A stretch of 64,000 nt of DNA from Druceiella hillmani (lineage: Eukaryota > Arthropoda > Insecta > Lepidoptera > Hepialidae), in contig JAYKKI010000006.1 in NCBI GenBank assembly GCA_039881145.1, forward strand, positions 19,598,501 through 19,662,500. The letters run 5' to 3'. The number at the start of each line of letters is the position of its first letter. The first letter of the stretch is position 1. The translations under genes were made by a program, and so were the position numbers. Shown here piece by piece: positions 1-12,424 of the stretch. Under the pieces are notes generated by a model. It had not been told where the DNA came from and searched no databases. It saw nothing but the letters and a program-made list of their open reading frames with translations.

Positions 1-286
1 ATGATTTAATATATTGTATTCGATAGGATCGAAAGAGACAGAGAGATATCCGCACTCAATCCCGCCATTAAATTAAAAGCTCATAATTGGCTTATTTTAT
101 AAACAATTTTAATAATTATTTCCCTTATTTCTATGACATTTATATTGAAAACAGTAGATTTTGAAGAAACAAATTATTCTGGGTTTATTTAATCATAGTG
201 AAAGATTTTTTCTAGTTAAGAAAAATATTTCTGGCCTGAATGGAATAAGCACCTGCTCATTGCTTAAGTGTTTATGCTCTAGGTTT

Positions 287-291
<5 letters not shown>

Positions 292-341
<50 letters not shown>
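292..341. repeat. (TA)n microsatellite
   Basis: This is an uninterrupted alternating TA tract of about 25 repeats. It is one of at least nine long TA tracts in the window. Open frames across it encode Tyr-Ile runs and are artefacts. Confidence 0.98.
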
Positions 342-345
<4 letters not shown>

Positions 346-3300
346 TAAGTTTGTATATTCACGTTGTGTTTATTGTAAAAATGTTACTTACTTTTTACGT
401 ATCGAAATGTTAGTTCTTTGTTAGGTCCACTGATCTTTGATCTTCTTTTCCGCAGAATATTAATAATTTTCCATTTAATCGACTACTTATAAAAGGGCGA
501 AAAAGCTTTAACCATGCGAGCAACTTTCGTTCTATCCGGGAGCGTATTTCCGCGTTAAAATTTTTCTTTAATCTCCTCGTATCAATCATGGACGGCAGCT
601 TTCGGCCCTAACGGACTAACGGACCTTGTTAAGAACGTTTGAAAGCTCGATCGGAAAGTTATCTCGGACTTTGCTAAAGGAACGCTAATGTCATTGAAAA
701 AATGAAAGCTTCCGAGCGAAAGCTATTAAGTGCACATCTACGAAATTGCCAAGAAAATTGGAATTTCTGTAATGTTTATATTGAGATTAAATATGGTGAT
801 TGTGTCGATCGTATGGATTAAAGGAAGATTTTATTTACATGCAACTAATTTTTTCGCTGAATATCGAACTCCCATTTTTCCTATCCTGAAAGTTTTCTTA
901 AAACTATTTTTCAGAAGCGTTTATTGACACATTTTTACCACATTCAAAATTAGCCCAATTCACTAGAGAATTGTTTATAAAAATCCTAAATAAGCATGTA
1001 TCAAAAGGCATCATTACAGTTATTACAATTAGTGAGTTTTAATATAAAATTTGATTAAGAGAAACATGATCGAACAGAGTTTTTGTAGTATTATTCATAG
1101 AAAATTAAACGCGGAATGCGTTCCGATGAATAAATTAAAAGTAATTGTCATTAAAACTTTCAATATTTTGGTGACTAAGTCCTTAACTCAGCCTTCATTT
1201 ACTATACTATATGTACTTCATTCTTATTAGATTTTAAATATAACAAAAATATACAACAAAAAAATTTACTATGTGACATGCGGTTTCTCCGAATCCAACG
1301 CTCTTTTTTCAAGATTATTTTTAATAGGAATATTTGAGAAAAAATCCGCGTGATATGACTTGATTGAAATAGTTTTTCTTTATATATGATTTTGGTAATA
1401 TTTCTAATAATAACTAATAGGTACCCTTAAAATATACTTAAAGCATTTCACAGAAGCATAGAACACAAGGGATAAAAATATTTAAATGTAAGTATATTGT
1501 CTAAAAAATGAAATATAACCAAAATATTCTTAACATCACAATAGTCGTGATAATGAGATCAGGTTACACATGTCCTGACTTGATGTGGGTCTCTGCTATG
1601 CATGTCAGGAATATTACATAACAATAATCAAACCGTCATGAATCAAAATGAGGTCATCCGTAATTAAAAGGGATTTTAAGTGATATAATAGATACGAGAA
1701 GCTTTTACCAGTGGTATAAAAGTCTTCAATTGTAATAGTGTAAAATAATGCCTTCTTAGTAATATTCTGTTACATATGCTCATATATTTTTTCCTTTACG
1801 TCTTCGAAATCGGGTAAGAATTGTTAAAAACCAGTTTGAATAAAAAATTATTGCTAATGCGTAGGGATATAAGAGATCGAACTATGATTGAAATATTGTT
1901 GATATCAGAATAATATTCTATCATAGTAATACAAACAATTTCACACTCTCAATACAAGACACAAATAATTTCGACTCTGATTGATTTTAATATAACATTA
2001 ACAACTTTCTTTTTTCTTATCATAGAATTCTAAATTACAATTTTTGTCAGGGTTCATTGTCAGTATACAATTGTAGTTCTCTCAAATCTGCGTTTCCAGA
2101 ACAAATGTTTTTTAAAAATAAATATCGAGTCCAACAGAAGGCTATGACAGGGGAAGCTGATGTTCAGTTTACAAAGTTTCGATTTGAGTAGGTATGTGTT
2201 ATTATTTACCGGTTTTTACGGTTTATCCACGATTTTCATCGCATTCATTTTAGACAGAGGGAGAAGACACAAACGATAAAGGATTAAACAAAATAAAAAG
2301 TAATTAACTGCGTGTTCCATGGTCTACATGGCAAAAATAAACTTTGATCATTATTTCTTTCAGTATTATTAAATTTGAAAAAAAAATTTGTAGTAAAATA
2401 AATTACGTATGCAATAACAATGTTTATATTTTCCGTGCTCTTGGATACAGTTATTGCTGCATTGTCGAATTTATTAACTTAAATAAATATATTATAGAGG
2501 AAGACTATTATTTTATTATTTAAGGAGGTTTTTTATTATTTAAGCAGTCATTTAATTTTATTTGTGTATATACATTTAATTTGTAATGTTCAAAAGTTGA
2601 CGTGCAAGATAATGTTCAAAGTATAGCATTTTATGGCAGTGAAATGGCGTGGAATCACTCTTAGGCTTTCATCTAGGCAATACCCTTAAAAATATTTATT
2701 GCAATAAAGACAATTTTGCAAAACAAAAAGTAGTTTGTGTTAATAGGGCTATGGAATATTCTTTGTCATATTTCATTTAAATTATTTTAGCTATTATGAA
2801 GTGATTCAAGTAATACGCGTCAAAACATGTTCGTAATTAGTTGAGGTGTGCAAATTTATTACTAAAGTTAGCCGATCCTTATGTAATATTGGTCTATAGA
2901 ATTATCTGTGAATTTTAATTCTTCGCCGATATATTTATTTGCTTTAAAAATATGAATAATGGTCAATGGATGGATGGTGTTAATCATTATGAAAATAATC
3001 ATTTTTAAATACAAATGAAATTTTAATTTGAATTTTAAATGAAAATACAAATTTTTTTTTGATAACACCACAGAAAATATAAAAAAAAATTATTTTTTCC
3101 TGGACCGGGAGTCATTACTAACCAAATTTACAACGTAGTTTAAGGAATATTTAAATGTATAAATAAACAAATTGTGAAATATGTGTTAATCACGATTTTA
3201 AGGAAAGTTAATTGAATTTGAATTGATTTTAAACTTGGTCATTGTGATTGTACTTCGTGTAACTGTATTATACTATTTCACTATTAACTTCGTTAATAAC

Positions 3301-3930
3301 TAAATTATTTTTGACATTAAATAAAAGTTATCGACGAAATGATTAGAATCCTGTTTTTTTATTATCATTTTAAACGATTTGATCAAGAATTGGTTTAGAA
3401 AAGCAAAACAATAGCAGCATCATTAATATCGCGCTAAGTTTTTTAGTTGTTTTTTAAATAACTGTAAGTTTTCCGAAATGAAAACTGTGTTGTACGTTAG
3501 TTTGTGACATATTTTACAACAATTTAAAATGAGGAAAAACGTTCTCACGTTTATAAATTTGTATTTTACGTTTTTTTTATGGTACATGCAGATTTTTGGA
3601 CTTGGTATAAATTATTGTAAACAGGCGAACATAATGAAAGTTTATTGTCATTTAATCAGATAGGATACTGAACGCAAATGACGGTAAATGATTTCTTCTC
3701 TAATTACTTTTGTCATTGTGAAAGCTTGCCTTCCCTTTCTGGAATTTGGAACATATTCAAATATTCGTTCATTAATTTTAGAGTAAATTTTATTAATATA
3801 ATTACGTTGTATTAGACTAATATGGATATACGGGACGTTTTATTATTTGTAGAAGTTATTGGTTACTAAAATATCTAATAAAACTTGTGAAACATTCAAA
3901 TAAATTGAAACAAATGAATGATTATCGTGA
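342..3930. other. AT-rich DNA without recognisable genes
   Basis: I see no coding region, RNA gene or clear repeat here. A somewhat more G+C-rich patch at about 480-720 contains a TATAAAAGG word near 489 and a very short frame starting MRATFVLSG, which stops after 14 codons. That is too little to call a promoter or gene. The rest is AT-rich sequence with poly-A and poly-T runs. Confidence 0.6.
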
Positions 3931-3934
3931 CTGT

Positions 3935-4115
3935 ACTCTAACCGGACGGGGTGTCTCGGCGCCGGGCGGGCGGCATTCGCGCTCGATACGTACCTTCCTG
4001 GATGTCGGCGCCGTCTCCGCTCAGTGTCGCTCATATCTAGCCGTCCTTATAATCTTATCGAATTGCATCGGGGTTAACGCATGAGTTCGTGCACAAACGC
4101 GCAGGTTTATTGAGT
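3935..4115. promoter_or_regulatory. CpG-rich island, possible promoter or 5' region
   Basis: This is a roughly 180-bp patch with many CG dinucleotides (GGCGCCGGGCGGGCGG, GTCGGCGCCGTC, GTGCACAAACGCGC) inside otherwise AT-rich DNA. It overlaps the candidate minus-strand first exon. No TATA box or initiator is clear. It could be a promoter, a conserved regulatory element or the remnant of a GC-rich repeat. Confidence 0.35.
3994..4034 (-). CDS. candidate first coding exon of an unidentified gene (partial)
   Basis: On the minus strand an ATG (4034-4032, purine at -3) opens a 41-nt segment reading MSDTERRRRRHPG. It ends in AAG followed by GTACGT, a near-consensus splice donor with GT at 3993-3992. 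It lies inside the most CpG-rich stretch of the first 7 kb (3935-4115), as expected for a 5' exon near a promoter. Any downstream exons would lie at lower coordinates, partly or wholly outside the window. I do not recognise the peptide. The arginine run could simply reflect CpG-rich noncoding DNA. The frame stays open past the donor, so splicing is inferred rather than required. Confidence 0.25.
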
Positions 4116-4832
4116 GCACAACAATTAATTTCAGCACATTCAGTTCAGAACTTTAAAAGAATAATATAATATTATGGCTTTATTAAAATTTAATTGTATT
4201 GTGAATGATCATGTTTCTTAAAGAATTGAATGTTTAAAGTATATAAAAATTAACAATTATAGATAAAGAAAAGGTAAATTTATGGTACCTTTAGTCCTTT
4301 GTTACTCAAATAAAGTTATAGGAAATAGAACTTCGGTGTAAAGGTGTCCTTATCAATCCAATAATTTTAACAAGTTTTCCTATAACTTAAACTAGTTCCA
4401 AAAGTCGATACATTCAAGTGGAATCTTAAAAGAAATGTTTTGTTGTCATTTTTGACTGAAAATTTTTTTATCACTTCTGTGATTTAATGAAAAGAAGAAT
4501 GAATGAAAAAAATTATTTGCAGTTTCTATGCTTAAAGGAGAATTAAACCTTTGCATAACAGGATATATTTCACGCCTTTTTTTGTCATTTGAAATAAGGT
4601 TTTATTTATAATGAAATAACGTTTTATTTAGAATGGTATTGATGATGTAAAAATCTGTGTATTTATTAGTTCTTTATTAAATAACGATTATACGTAGGTT
4701 GTAATATCTTTAGGATTCCTTAGGTAAACAAGGCATACTAGTAAGTTCAAAATTAGTTCCCGTAGTTTTAAATTTATTTACTTAACACTTTTGTATATGT
4801 ACTTTTCAGATAGGTTCAATTAAGATGTAGCA
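4116..4832. other. AT-rich spacer
   Basis: I see no gene, RNA or repeat that I can support in this stretch. Confidence 0.6.
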
Positions 4833-5456
4833 AAGATGTATTTTCCCTAGTAATAAAAAAAGATGTATCTCCCCTAATATAAAAAAAATATGTATCTCCT
4901 AGTATTAAAAAATGTGTCTCCCCTAGTATTAAAAAAAGATGTATCACCCCTAGTATTAAAAAAAATATGTGGCTCCCCTAGTAGTAAAAAATGTATCTCC
5001 CCTTGCATTAAAAAAAGATGTATCTCTCCTAGTATTATAGAAAAGATGCATCTCCACTAGTATTAAAAAAAGATGTATCTCTCCTAGTATAAAAAAGGTG
5101 TATCTCCCCTAGTATTAAAAAAAAGATGTGTCTCCACTAGTATTAAAAAAGATGTATCTCCCCTAGTATTAAAAAATGTATCTTCCCTAGTATTAAAAAA
5201 AGATGTGTCTCCCCTAGTATTAAAAAAAGATGTGTCTCCTCTAGTATTAAAAAAAGATGTATCTCCCCTAGTATTATAAAAAAGATGCATCTCCCCTAGT
5301 ATTAAAAAAGGATGTATCTCCCCTAGTATTAAAAAAAGATGTGTCTCTCCTAGTATTAAAAAAAAGACGTATCTCCCCTAGCATAAAAAAAAGATATGTC
5401 TCCTATAGTATTAAAAAAAAGATATATCTCCCCTAGTATAAAAAAAGATGTATCTC
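4833..5456. repeat. minisatellite, about 26-bp unit, about 24 copies
   Basis: The unit is approximately AAAAAAGATGTATCTCCCCTAGTATT. I count about 24 units. They vary in A-run length (5-8) and by substitutions such as GTATCT/GTGTCT/GCATCT and CCCC/CTCC/CACT. The array ends abruptly at CCCCTACCATTACC. The minus-strand open frame of repeated NTRGDTSFF is a by-product of units close to 27 bp and is not a real protein. The A-run at each unit boundary suggests growth by replication slippage or unequal exchange. Confidence 0.95.
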
Positions 5457-5459
5457 CCC

Positions 5460-6180
5460 TACCATTACCATTTTTAATTTGTAAGTCAGATTTGTGATAT
5501 ATTAGGTTTCAAAATTATTTGCATTATATGCCTTTTTAATAACTTCTCAATCATGAGTCTAAAATTATGAAAAATTATTCCATTTGATTAGAATTTCCAA
5601 TTAAATTATAATTATTTCGAGTAATTTCATAAACAATTTCAACACATAGGAACAATTAATGAACGTCATTTTATGTACGTTTCGATACGCTCTTTACTGG
5701 TTTCTTATTCCTGTATATACTATATATCTCTAAGTAAAGTAGGGCACATATTAGAAGGATTATTTTCGAGAAGGCTTAACGGTAAGTCAAACGTTAAGAA
5801 AAATGAAAATGTTTACCGTCTGCTAGTATGTTAGATGAAAATTTTCACAGACGTATCTATGTTTCACTAGGGGCAAAGTAAATAAGCTCTCCTTTTCTTC
5901 TAAGCTCTAATTTTCTTCTGTTATAATCATATCATGATAAAATATTGCTGTTATTTATTAAACAATATTAAACTTGACAGTCAGTCTGTGGTCCATGAAT
6001 ATAAATAACATTCTTATATACACAGAAAATGAAAAAAAAGCTTATATTCAATCAGATGAAAGAGAAATATTGTATTTTTTATGAGAAATGAGGTTATTTT
6101 TCATACCAATTTTTAAATTTTGTTTCCGCGGAACTCTTTTAGCCATCAAGGTGAAATAAATGGCGAACAGTAATCCATTA
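5460..6180. other. AT-rich spacer
   Basis: I see no supported gene or repeat between the minisatellite and the short tandem duplication at 6.18 kb. Confidence 0.6.
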
Positions 6181-6285
6181 CATCCTCTATTTATATGTAG
6201 ATATAATACAATATTCCATACCATATAATACAATATTCCATCCTCTATTTATATGTAGATATAATACAATATAACATACGGTCAT
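6181..6285. repeat. 58-bp tandem duplication
   Basis: The segment starting CATCCTCTATTTATATGTAG is repeated 58 bp later. Each copy contains the word AGATATAATACAATAT. The two copies are nearly identical, so the duplication is recent. Confidence 0.85.
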
Positions 6286-6289
6286 CAAA

Positions 6290-6950
6290 TAAATAGAGCG
6301 GAGAATGCATCATTTGGAAGGATTGCACATAAAAATAGAAGGAATTCTTTTGTCACTTGAGGTTTGTATTCTAACTCATTAAGATAATGGTCACAAATAT
6401 AAATATAATCAGTTTTTATTGTTACTTTTATTTCCTCTTAATATTTCTTAATATATTGAAAATATAATATGAGCGCGTTTAGGAACTCATCTTTTTTTAC
6501 GTTATCTCCAAAAACTGCGTTTAATTTTTAGCCATTTTCTGATTGTAAAGTGTTGAATTGTTGGGTTTTTTTCATATTGTAAAGGAATACCTAGTGTTAT
6601 TTCTATAATACTAGGCAGATCCCTTGTGAACACGCCCTTATAATATAAATTTATTTCATCGACACGTAAATATTACAACTTTCAGCGTAATGGCATTGTG
6701 GAGTGTTAAACGATAATGAAATTCAACAATTTTCTTCATTTTCAGAGATTTTAATACAGTTAGGCTACATAAAATAAGAATTGAGGCACAAATAAAACAA
6801 GGGTATAACAATTCCATTTCTACTGCTAAATAATTATGGGTGTATTAGATTTATTTTCACACTACTATATTTGTAAACGGTACTATTTGCGAAATGAATT
6901 TATATATTAAAATTGCTTTAAATATTTCTAATCTTAGCTTAATAACCACT
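6290..6950. other. AT-rich spacer
   Basis: No gene, RNA or repeat is recognisable here. Confidence 0.6.
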
Positions 6951-6954
6951 TGTT

Positions 6955-7300
6955 CTGGCTCAACGGTCATAAATTCGCAGTTCGAGTAGTTAATCTCGCT
7001 GCTTATAACTCAAGAAGAATGTAGCTTTGACGAAACAAAGCATAAGATACCGCTCCATCAAGCCAGACGGCGACTCGCGACTCTCTAAATACGCTCCAGC
7101 CACTTAAATATTCACCTCGCTCGCTCACTCAAAGATGGAAGTCGGAAGTTTGTATTTGGGCGGATGCGGAAACGGGAAGGCGATGACGTGAAAGGTTCTA
7201 TCGGATGTAATTGGGCTGTCACTGGGCGGGAGTTGGGAGTGAATAGACGATTTTCGGCGTAGCTTTCCGCGGGCGAAATTTCGCTAAAAATTTTCATGTT
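6955..7300. other. GC-richer island of unknown role
   Basis: This segment is clearly richer in G+C and CpG than its surroundings (for example GGGCGGATGCGGAAACGGG near 7160 and TTCCGCGGGCGAAATTTCGC near 7265). The longest frame is a 61-codon minus-strand frame without recognisable domains. A plus-strand frame MEVGSLYLGGCGNGKAMT stops at once. It could be a conserved noncoding element or a 5' region of a gene. I cannot decide from sequence alone. Confidence 0.35.
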
Positions 7301-8320
7301 AGGAGTAATAATACCCGTATTGCGTTATATTTAAATTATTTTTCATGGTGGTAAATATAGTTGAAAGTCATAAATATGTGACGGCGTTCAGAGAAAAAAA
7401 TGTTACGTTTGTAGTAAGAAAATTCGCGTATCAACTTTGCATTTAGTTATTTTGAATCGGTTACATTGGCTTGTTCTGAAGAGCTCTAAACCGACTTAAT
7501 AAAATAATTTTCAAATGATGAGATTATTACATTGCAAGTTCATTTTTTTTAGTTTAAATAAATAATAATTTACGTGCGAATGTTTCTTCACTGCGACATT
7601 GTGCAGTGCACTCATTTTGATCGATTCTTTGAATTCAATATATTTCTTGTAATTTAAACAAACTTTTAATAAAAAGTTGATATCCAAGTGGCAGATGAGT
7701 GAATATACATGGTTGCCGTTTTGTTTAGATGTCACACAAATATTGAATGACTGAGGGTTTGCTATATATAGCTTTAATACCTCAGATGCAATGAATGCAT
7801 ACTGTTGCCTAAAGAAAATAGGGAACGATGAATGAAAGGTGATCAATATATTTTTAAACAAGTTTATACTACGAACGAAAAATATTCTTTGAAAGTAAGT
7901 AATTTCAATACTTTAAATTTTAAGATAGGTTTTCAAAATTTACATTTCGCTTCCCCTTTCCACAAAAGTTTTGAAATGTTTTTTTTTTCATTATATTTCC
8001 CAGAATTTTAACTATGTTTAAGGGCAATTTTGAAGGAAATTTTGAGGACATCATACTTCTTAATTACTCAAATGGACTTCCAAAGGATTTTAAAAATTAC
8101 CAAAAAATGTTTTTCTTCAACCGGTTCTTTCAAAGTAAACTTACTACGAACGTTTGCATCCCAAAAATTCTTCACGTCGGGATGAAAGTAACTTAAATCT
8201 TAGTTTGAACTCCAAACTGAATCAAAATAGAAATAGTTAAACTCTTCAACGCGGTTCTTATTGTGTGAGCGGTAATAAACAATTTCAAATTGCAAGTGTA
8301 ATGGAAACAGGGGAAACAGG
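7301..8320. other. AT-rich DNA without recognisable genes
   Basis: The frames here (such as a 116-codon minus-strand frame at 7511-7861) lack recognisable motifs and have the K/N/I/F-rich composition expected of AT-rich noncoding DNA. Confidence 0.55.
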
Positions 8321-8322
8321 TT

Positions 8323-8542
8323 GTCGTCGCCGTGGTGTGTTGGGTTGATCACGAGGCATACGGCCTTTGACGATGCGGCGCACCGCGGTAACCCGGGTTC
8401 GATTCCCGGCCGTTCGTCGAGTGGGGCTGGGCTGGTGTTGTGTTTGGCTGTAAGAGATTGCTCTCGTAGCAATAAGTCCGCCATATGTATCAATTAGATA
8501 CATTAAAGTAAATAAATAAAATAAATAAATAAATAAATAAAG
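8323..8542 (+). mobile_element. tRNA-derived SINE, copy 1 (most complete)
   Basis: The head contains a good RNA polymerase III B box, GGTTCGATTCC (from 8396), in a CCCGGGTTCGATTCCCGG stem as in a tRNA T arm. A GGCTGGGCTGGTGTTG body follows, then the conserved words GTAAGAGATTGCTCTCGTAGC and AAGTCCGCCATATGTATC, and an (AAATA)n tail. The same order of words occurs at 20.34 and 56.73 kb and, truncated and inverted, at 9.26 kb. Transcription would be by Pol III and mobilisation by a partner LINE, which is general knowledge of SINEs. Minus-strand frames here are not genes. Confidence 0.88.
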
Positions 8543-9262
8543 AATAACCTAGATATTATTCTTAACTTAAACCATTTTTACTCAGAAATGTTTACCGAAT
8601 GATTCTTTAAATTCGATAATTTGATTGGTTCAGTAATGGATGTTATAATATATAAACAAACAGATAAAAAAAACACCGACAAAAACTCATCTAGGAACAA
8701 ATCGGTTGGGATAATGGTAAGCCTAGATTTAAATTGAAGTTCCATAGTACGTGTCATTCAAATCGGCTAAAAAGTTTACTTGCTTCTTTAACAAGTTTTA
8801 TTATATCAACTCCAGACAAGCCCATTGTACAGAATTTTCCAAAAGTACTCGATCTACTAACTCACTTCTACGGCAGAAAATAACACATTTCAATTTGATA
8901 TTTCAGATATTTTGATACTCTCATAGTTTATCACTATTCGATTTGCTTTCCATTCTTTTAGACTTCAATGAATGTGTCAGTTCCGTCGATCAGCATTCAT
9001 GTGGATTTTATATTAGTATTATTGTTTATATCAAGCTTAACCAATTAGATGAACGCAGCACTGATATTAAAATTTCATGTTTCGTTGACATACGTACAGT
9101 ACCCAATTGCTGAAAATGAATATTTAATTGGTTGCGTGATTTCAATTGATATTTTAATGTATCGCGTTTAAGTAGGAAACGCAGTAAAATATGATATAAT
9201 ATCTCGATTATTAGCTTGAGTAAAAGGAAAAGTGCTTCTATTAAAATTTAGGGTTAATATTT

Positions 9263-9362
9263 ACTCACAGCCAACTGGAACAACAGTCCAGGCCAGGAAT
9301 CGAACCCGGATCCTTGCGGTGGGCCGCACCGTCACAGCTTCTGATCAATCCAAGACCTCACG
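9263..9362 (-). mobile_element. truncated tRNA-derived SINE, copy 2
   Basis: Read on the minus strand, this contains CTTGGATTGATC, GTGCGGCCCACCGC, the B box GGTTCGATTCC and then a GTTCCAGTTGGCTGTGAG body. These match in order the head and body of the SINE at 8.3 kb. The 3' words and the (AAATA)n tail are missing. It is more divergent than copy 1. Confidence 0.75.
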
Positions 9363-9364
9363 GA

Positions 9365-11655
9365 GATGTTGGATTGAGAGAAATGTATCGTATTTGAAGA
9401 AATATATCAGTTACACCAAAATTGCTCCATAAATAAGTAACACGGATAAAATAATTATTTTTTCCATTGTTCAGTAGTATTTTACGCACGTATTTTTTAT
9501 ACAAATCCCATTACAATAAAAAAACGATCTAAACAGCCGCGTTACCGCACGAAATAATGATATCGATTTACTATTCATTCGACAGCAACGATGTCGTTGT
9601 GTAAGTGATTCGATAAGTTACGTTGCAGAGATCGAATCATTCAGGTGGGATTAATATGTCTAAATATTAATTAATAATTAATATTTGTGAACTAAATTAC
9701 GGTTACCGTTAGATTTTAAATATTAAATTAGTATTCGATCTATAAATGTCCCTTCCATATTCAGTTAATTATATAGTTTTAATTCCGGTACAGAATATAA
9801 AATAATACGAGCATATAGGCAAATATCATATGTACTAACACCAACAAGTTTATCGCTAGTACTAAATTATGTTATAATTTCACCAAACCAAACATTTGGT
9901 ACCAGAGACATTTGGTACCAAAGAAAGTTTGGAAATTATGGCAGCGGGTCTGTTCTTTATGCTTGCTGATCGGATGTAAGCTCAAAGTTCGTTGAAGACA
10001 TCCGTAAACGCTACCAGTTGGGCAGTGTTCGCGTGCGTTTTGGATGTTGATAAGAATAGTGATTTCTGAGCAGACCATATTTTGTGGTATTCATAGTTCA
10101 CATGAGGATCTATTACATTTTGTTCTAGTGACTTCAGCTTCCATCTATTTTCTGATTTTGGTTATTTCTTAATAGATGGTGGAATTCGACCACGTTACTT
10201 ATGATACTTGATAATAAAATTTATATCCTTTTGTATGTTTATTTTATTTGGCCATTATGTTTTACGAGTTATCCTTAAATTAATTTCATGATGAATAACG
10301 GGCGATTCGCTAGCCAGAAATTGGTGGTTTAAAAATGGAGTCTGTAAATCTATCCGAACGCCAAGAGTTAATATACTCATTCTTCACAATTACGAGTATG
10401 TCAAATACAGATAATTTTATGAGAAGATAGCGCCACTATGGGGTATTTCAATGCAGAGTCCGGGATAGAAGTACGGCTAACATTTTTTGTTACTTATCAG
10501 GAACAAATAAATATATCTCAGGTAGTAATACAAAAGCTGGAAAAATTTTCCTCGTAATAGTTTGAAAATAGAAACGAGCAAAATTTCTTTTAGAAACTCG
10601 AGGGTTCGGATGTTTACCCTATTAGTGATTAAGGGAGTACGGCAGCAAAAAAGAAATGAATCCGCTGAATTGAATGTTTACCCCATCAAGGTCGAGGACT
10701 ATATCAAAGTATTTATTGATGGATGTAAGGTTATATTACATTAAAATTAACATTCCGGGATCAAATATCGTGACCCTAATAGCGGAACGAGTCATTGGTA
10801 ATTTTTTGTTACATTTTTCCGTTTCAATTAATTCAAATTCCGGAAAGCTTGATAACTTGAATTGTGAGTAAATGTTTGTATGCATGTACTTAATCTTTCA
10901 ACCATTGTTAGGTTTATTTTAAGCTATTTCAGTATTTAAGTGGAAATTAAACTTTTCGCATATCCGCCTCATTAATTCTCTTTAATACCGTAGATATGTG
11001 CTCTTCATTGAAAAAGCAGAATTGATAAATAATCAGACTTTTGTTACAATTTTATTAAATACTACCTGTACCTAACACACCCCTTCTATGGATGTTATTT
11101 ATTAAGGGATACTAATAATCACCAAGCACTATTCATCGTGTGAAAAATAATTCTATTTCTTCAGGATTTGCGTTTCTTTACCATTTTTTTCTTTACTCGT
11201 GTATCAAAAACGATTATTTATCAGCTTCCTTGAGTCACAGCGCCGGCCCATATTTGGCCGGCAACATTTATTTATAAATTAAAATAAAAATCTACATGCT
11301 AATCGGACCAGTGTTTTTTGAGTTGTTATGTATAAATACATAGAGAGACCGATAGCCTTTTATAATATCAAAAGATTTAACTAGTAATGGTCATATGATG
11401 ACTACTTACCGACAATTTAATCTGAAAAATTCAAAGAGGCTCTAGTTTTTGTGACCTATTCTTATGGCTTCTTTACTCGTATGCATATGAATACGATAAT
11501 TAAAAGTCACCTTTGGTATCGACTCTCAAATCGGACTAGTGTACTCTATCTTATAAGAGATTTTAGAAAACATTTTGTTATTGCAATGAGGAAATTTAAT
11601 CTTAAATAGATATTCCATTATTTCTACCATTTTTCAAAAATGGGCTTAATGACTC
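9365..11655. other. AT-rich DNA without recognisable genes
   Basis: No gene is supported. Near 9890-9925 the word ACATTTGGTACCA occurs twice in direct orientation around a palindromic GGTACC core. Frames of 60-68 codons lack motifs. Confidence 0.55.
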
Positions 11656-11659
11656 TATG

Positions 11660-12022
11660 TTTAAAGCAGTAGGTATAGAGCAGTAGATATGGAGCATTAC
11701 ACATAGAGTGGTAAGTATAGAGTGGTGGATATAGAGTGGTAAGTATAGAGTATGTGTAGAACGGTACGTATAGAGTAGAAGGAATAGAGCGGTACGTTTA
11801 GAGTAGTAGGAATAGACCGGCAAGTATACAGCGATAGGAACAGAGCGGTAGGTATAGAGTGGTAGGTTTAGAACGGTAGATATAGAGCAGTAGTTGTGGA
11901 GCAGTGGACACGGAGAGATTTGTATAGAGCGGCAGGTATAGAGCGGTAGATATAAAGCAGTAGGTATAGAACGATATATATAGAGTGGTAAGCATAAAGT
12001 GGCAGGTATAGAGTAATAGGAC
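11660..12022. repeat. 14-bp minisatellite, about 25 copies
   Basis: The unit is TATAGAGCGGTAGG with strict 14-bp spacing over most of the array. The core AGAGYGGTAG is best preserved, and units vary at two to four positions. The two minus-strand frames across it (rich in LYLPLYT-like words) are translation artefacts of this repeat. It directly precedes the D1 repeat. Confidence 0.93.
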
Positions 12023-12067
12023 TTCGTCAGTTACCACTGCCTCTGCCAATAATGTTGACGTTAGCTC

Positions 12068-12138
12068 TAGCGTCGCTCTATACTTCCTGTGGCATTGATT
12101 ATATACTCTATACTTCCTGTGGTATTGATTATAGAGCT
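12068..12138. repeat. short tandem duplication, about 34-bp unit
   Basis: The segment TCTATACTTCCTGTGGCATT is repeated about 34 bp later as TCTATACTTCCTGTGGTATT, each followed by GATTATA. Confidence 0.8.
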
Positions 12139-12179
12139 GCTTCATTGGAGAAGAATGAGTTTCGGTAGGCATCAACAAA

Positions 12180-12420
12180 AGCCAATAACTTAGAGCATTG
12201 TTAGCGCTTATACGTTTCCGATATCAAATTACATTGTTTTTCAAGCAAGATCTTATGAATAAAGTCGTAATAAATAACTCAAACAAATGGAGCACACGCG
12301 CCGCTACCTGCTGCCGCATAGCGCTCCCACGATATATTAACGAAATATCCCCATAAAGCCTTCACTACGCGGGCAGTTGACTGATATATATTCTCTATAA
12401 TGCGTTCTTGCAATTTTTAT
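12180..12420 (+). repeat. dispersed repeat D, copy 1
   Basis: This segment and 21,770-22,020 share ordered words: CTTATGAATAAA, TAATAAATAACTCAAA (TAATATATAACTCAAA in the other copy), GGAGC followed by a GC-rich stretch with GCCG..ACC, CATAGCGCTCCCAC versus CGCATCTCCCACCATATATTA, GCGAAATATCCC, ATAAAGC and CAGTTGACTGATATAT. Both copies have the same orientation. I see no coding capacity. It may be an unclassified nonautonomous element. Confidence 0.7.
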
Positions 12421-12424
12421 TTGT

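Noticed and set aside
534..575. Start of a peptide MRATFVLSGSVFPR after a TATAAAAGG word
   Set aside because: It stops after 14 codons and has no splice donor before the stop. A single TATA-like word is common in AT-rich DNA.
5084..5290. Minus-strand frame of repeated NTRGDTSFF
   Set aside because: It is a translation of the 26-bp minisatellite and breaks when the unit length changes. There is no sign of a protein.
8391..8410. Possible true tRNA gene at 8.3 kb
   Set aside because: The B box is good, but the rest does not fold as a tRNA, it continues into a SINE body and AAATA tail, and other copies exist.
11602..12178. Minus-strand frames rich in LYLPLYT words
   Set aside because: They are products of the 14-bp minisatellite read in frames that happen to lack stops.
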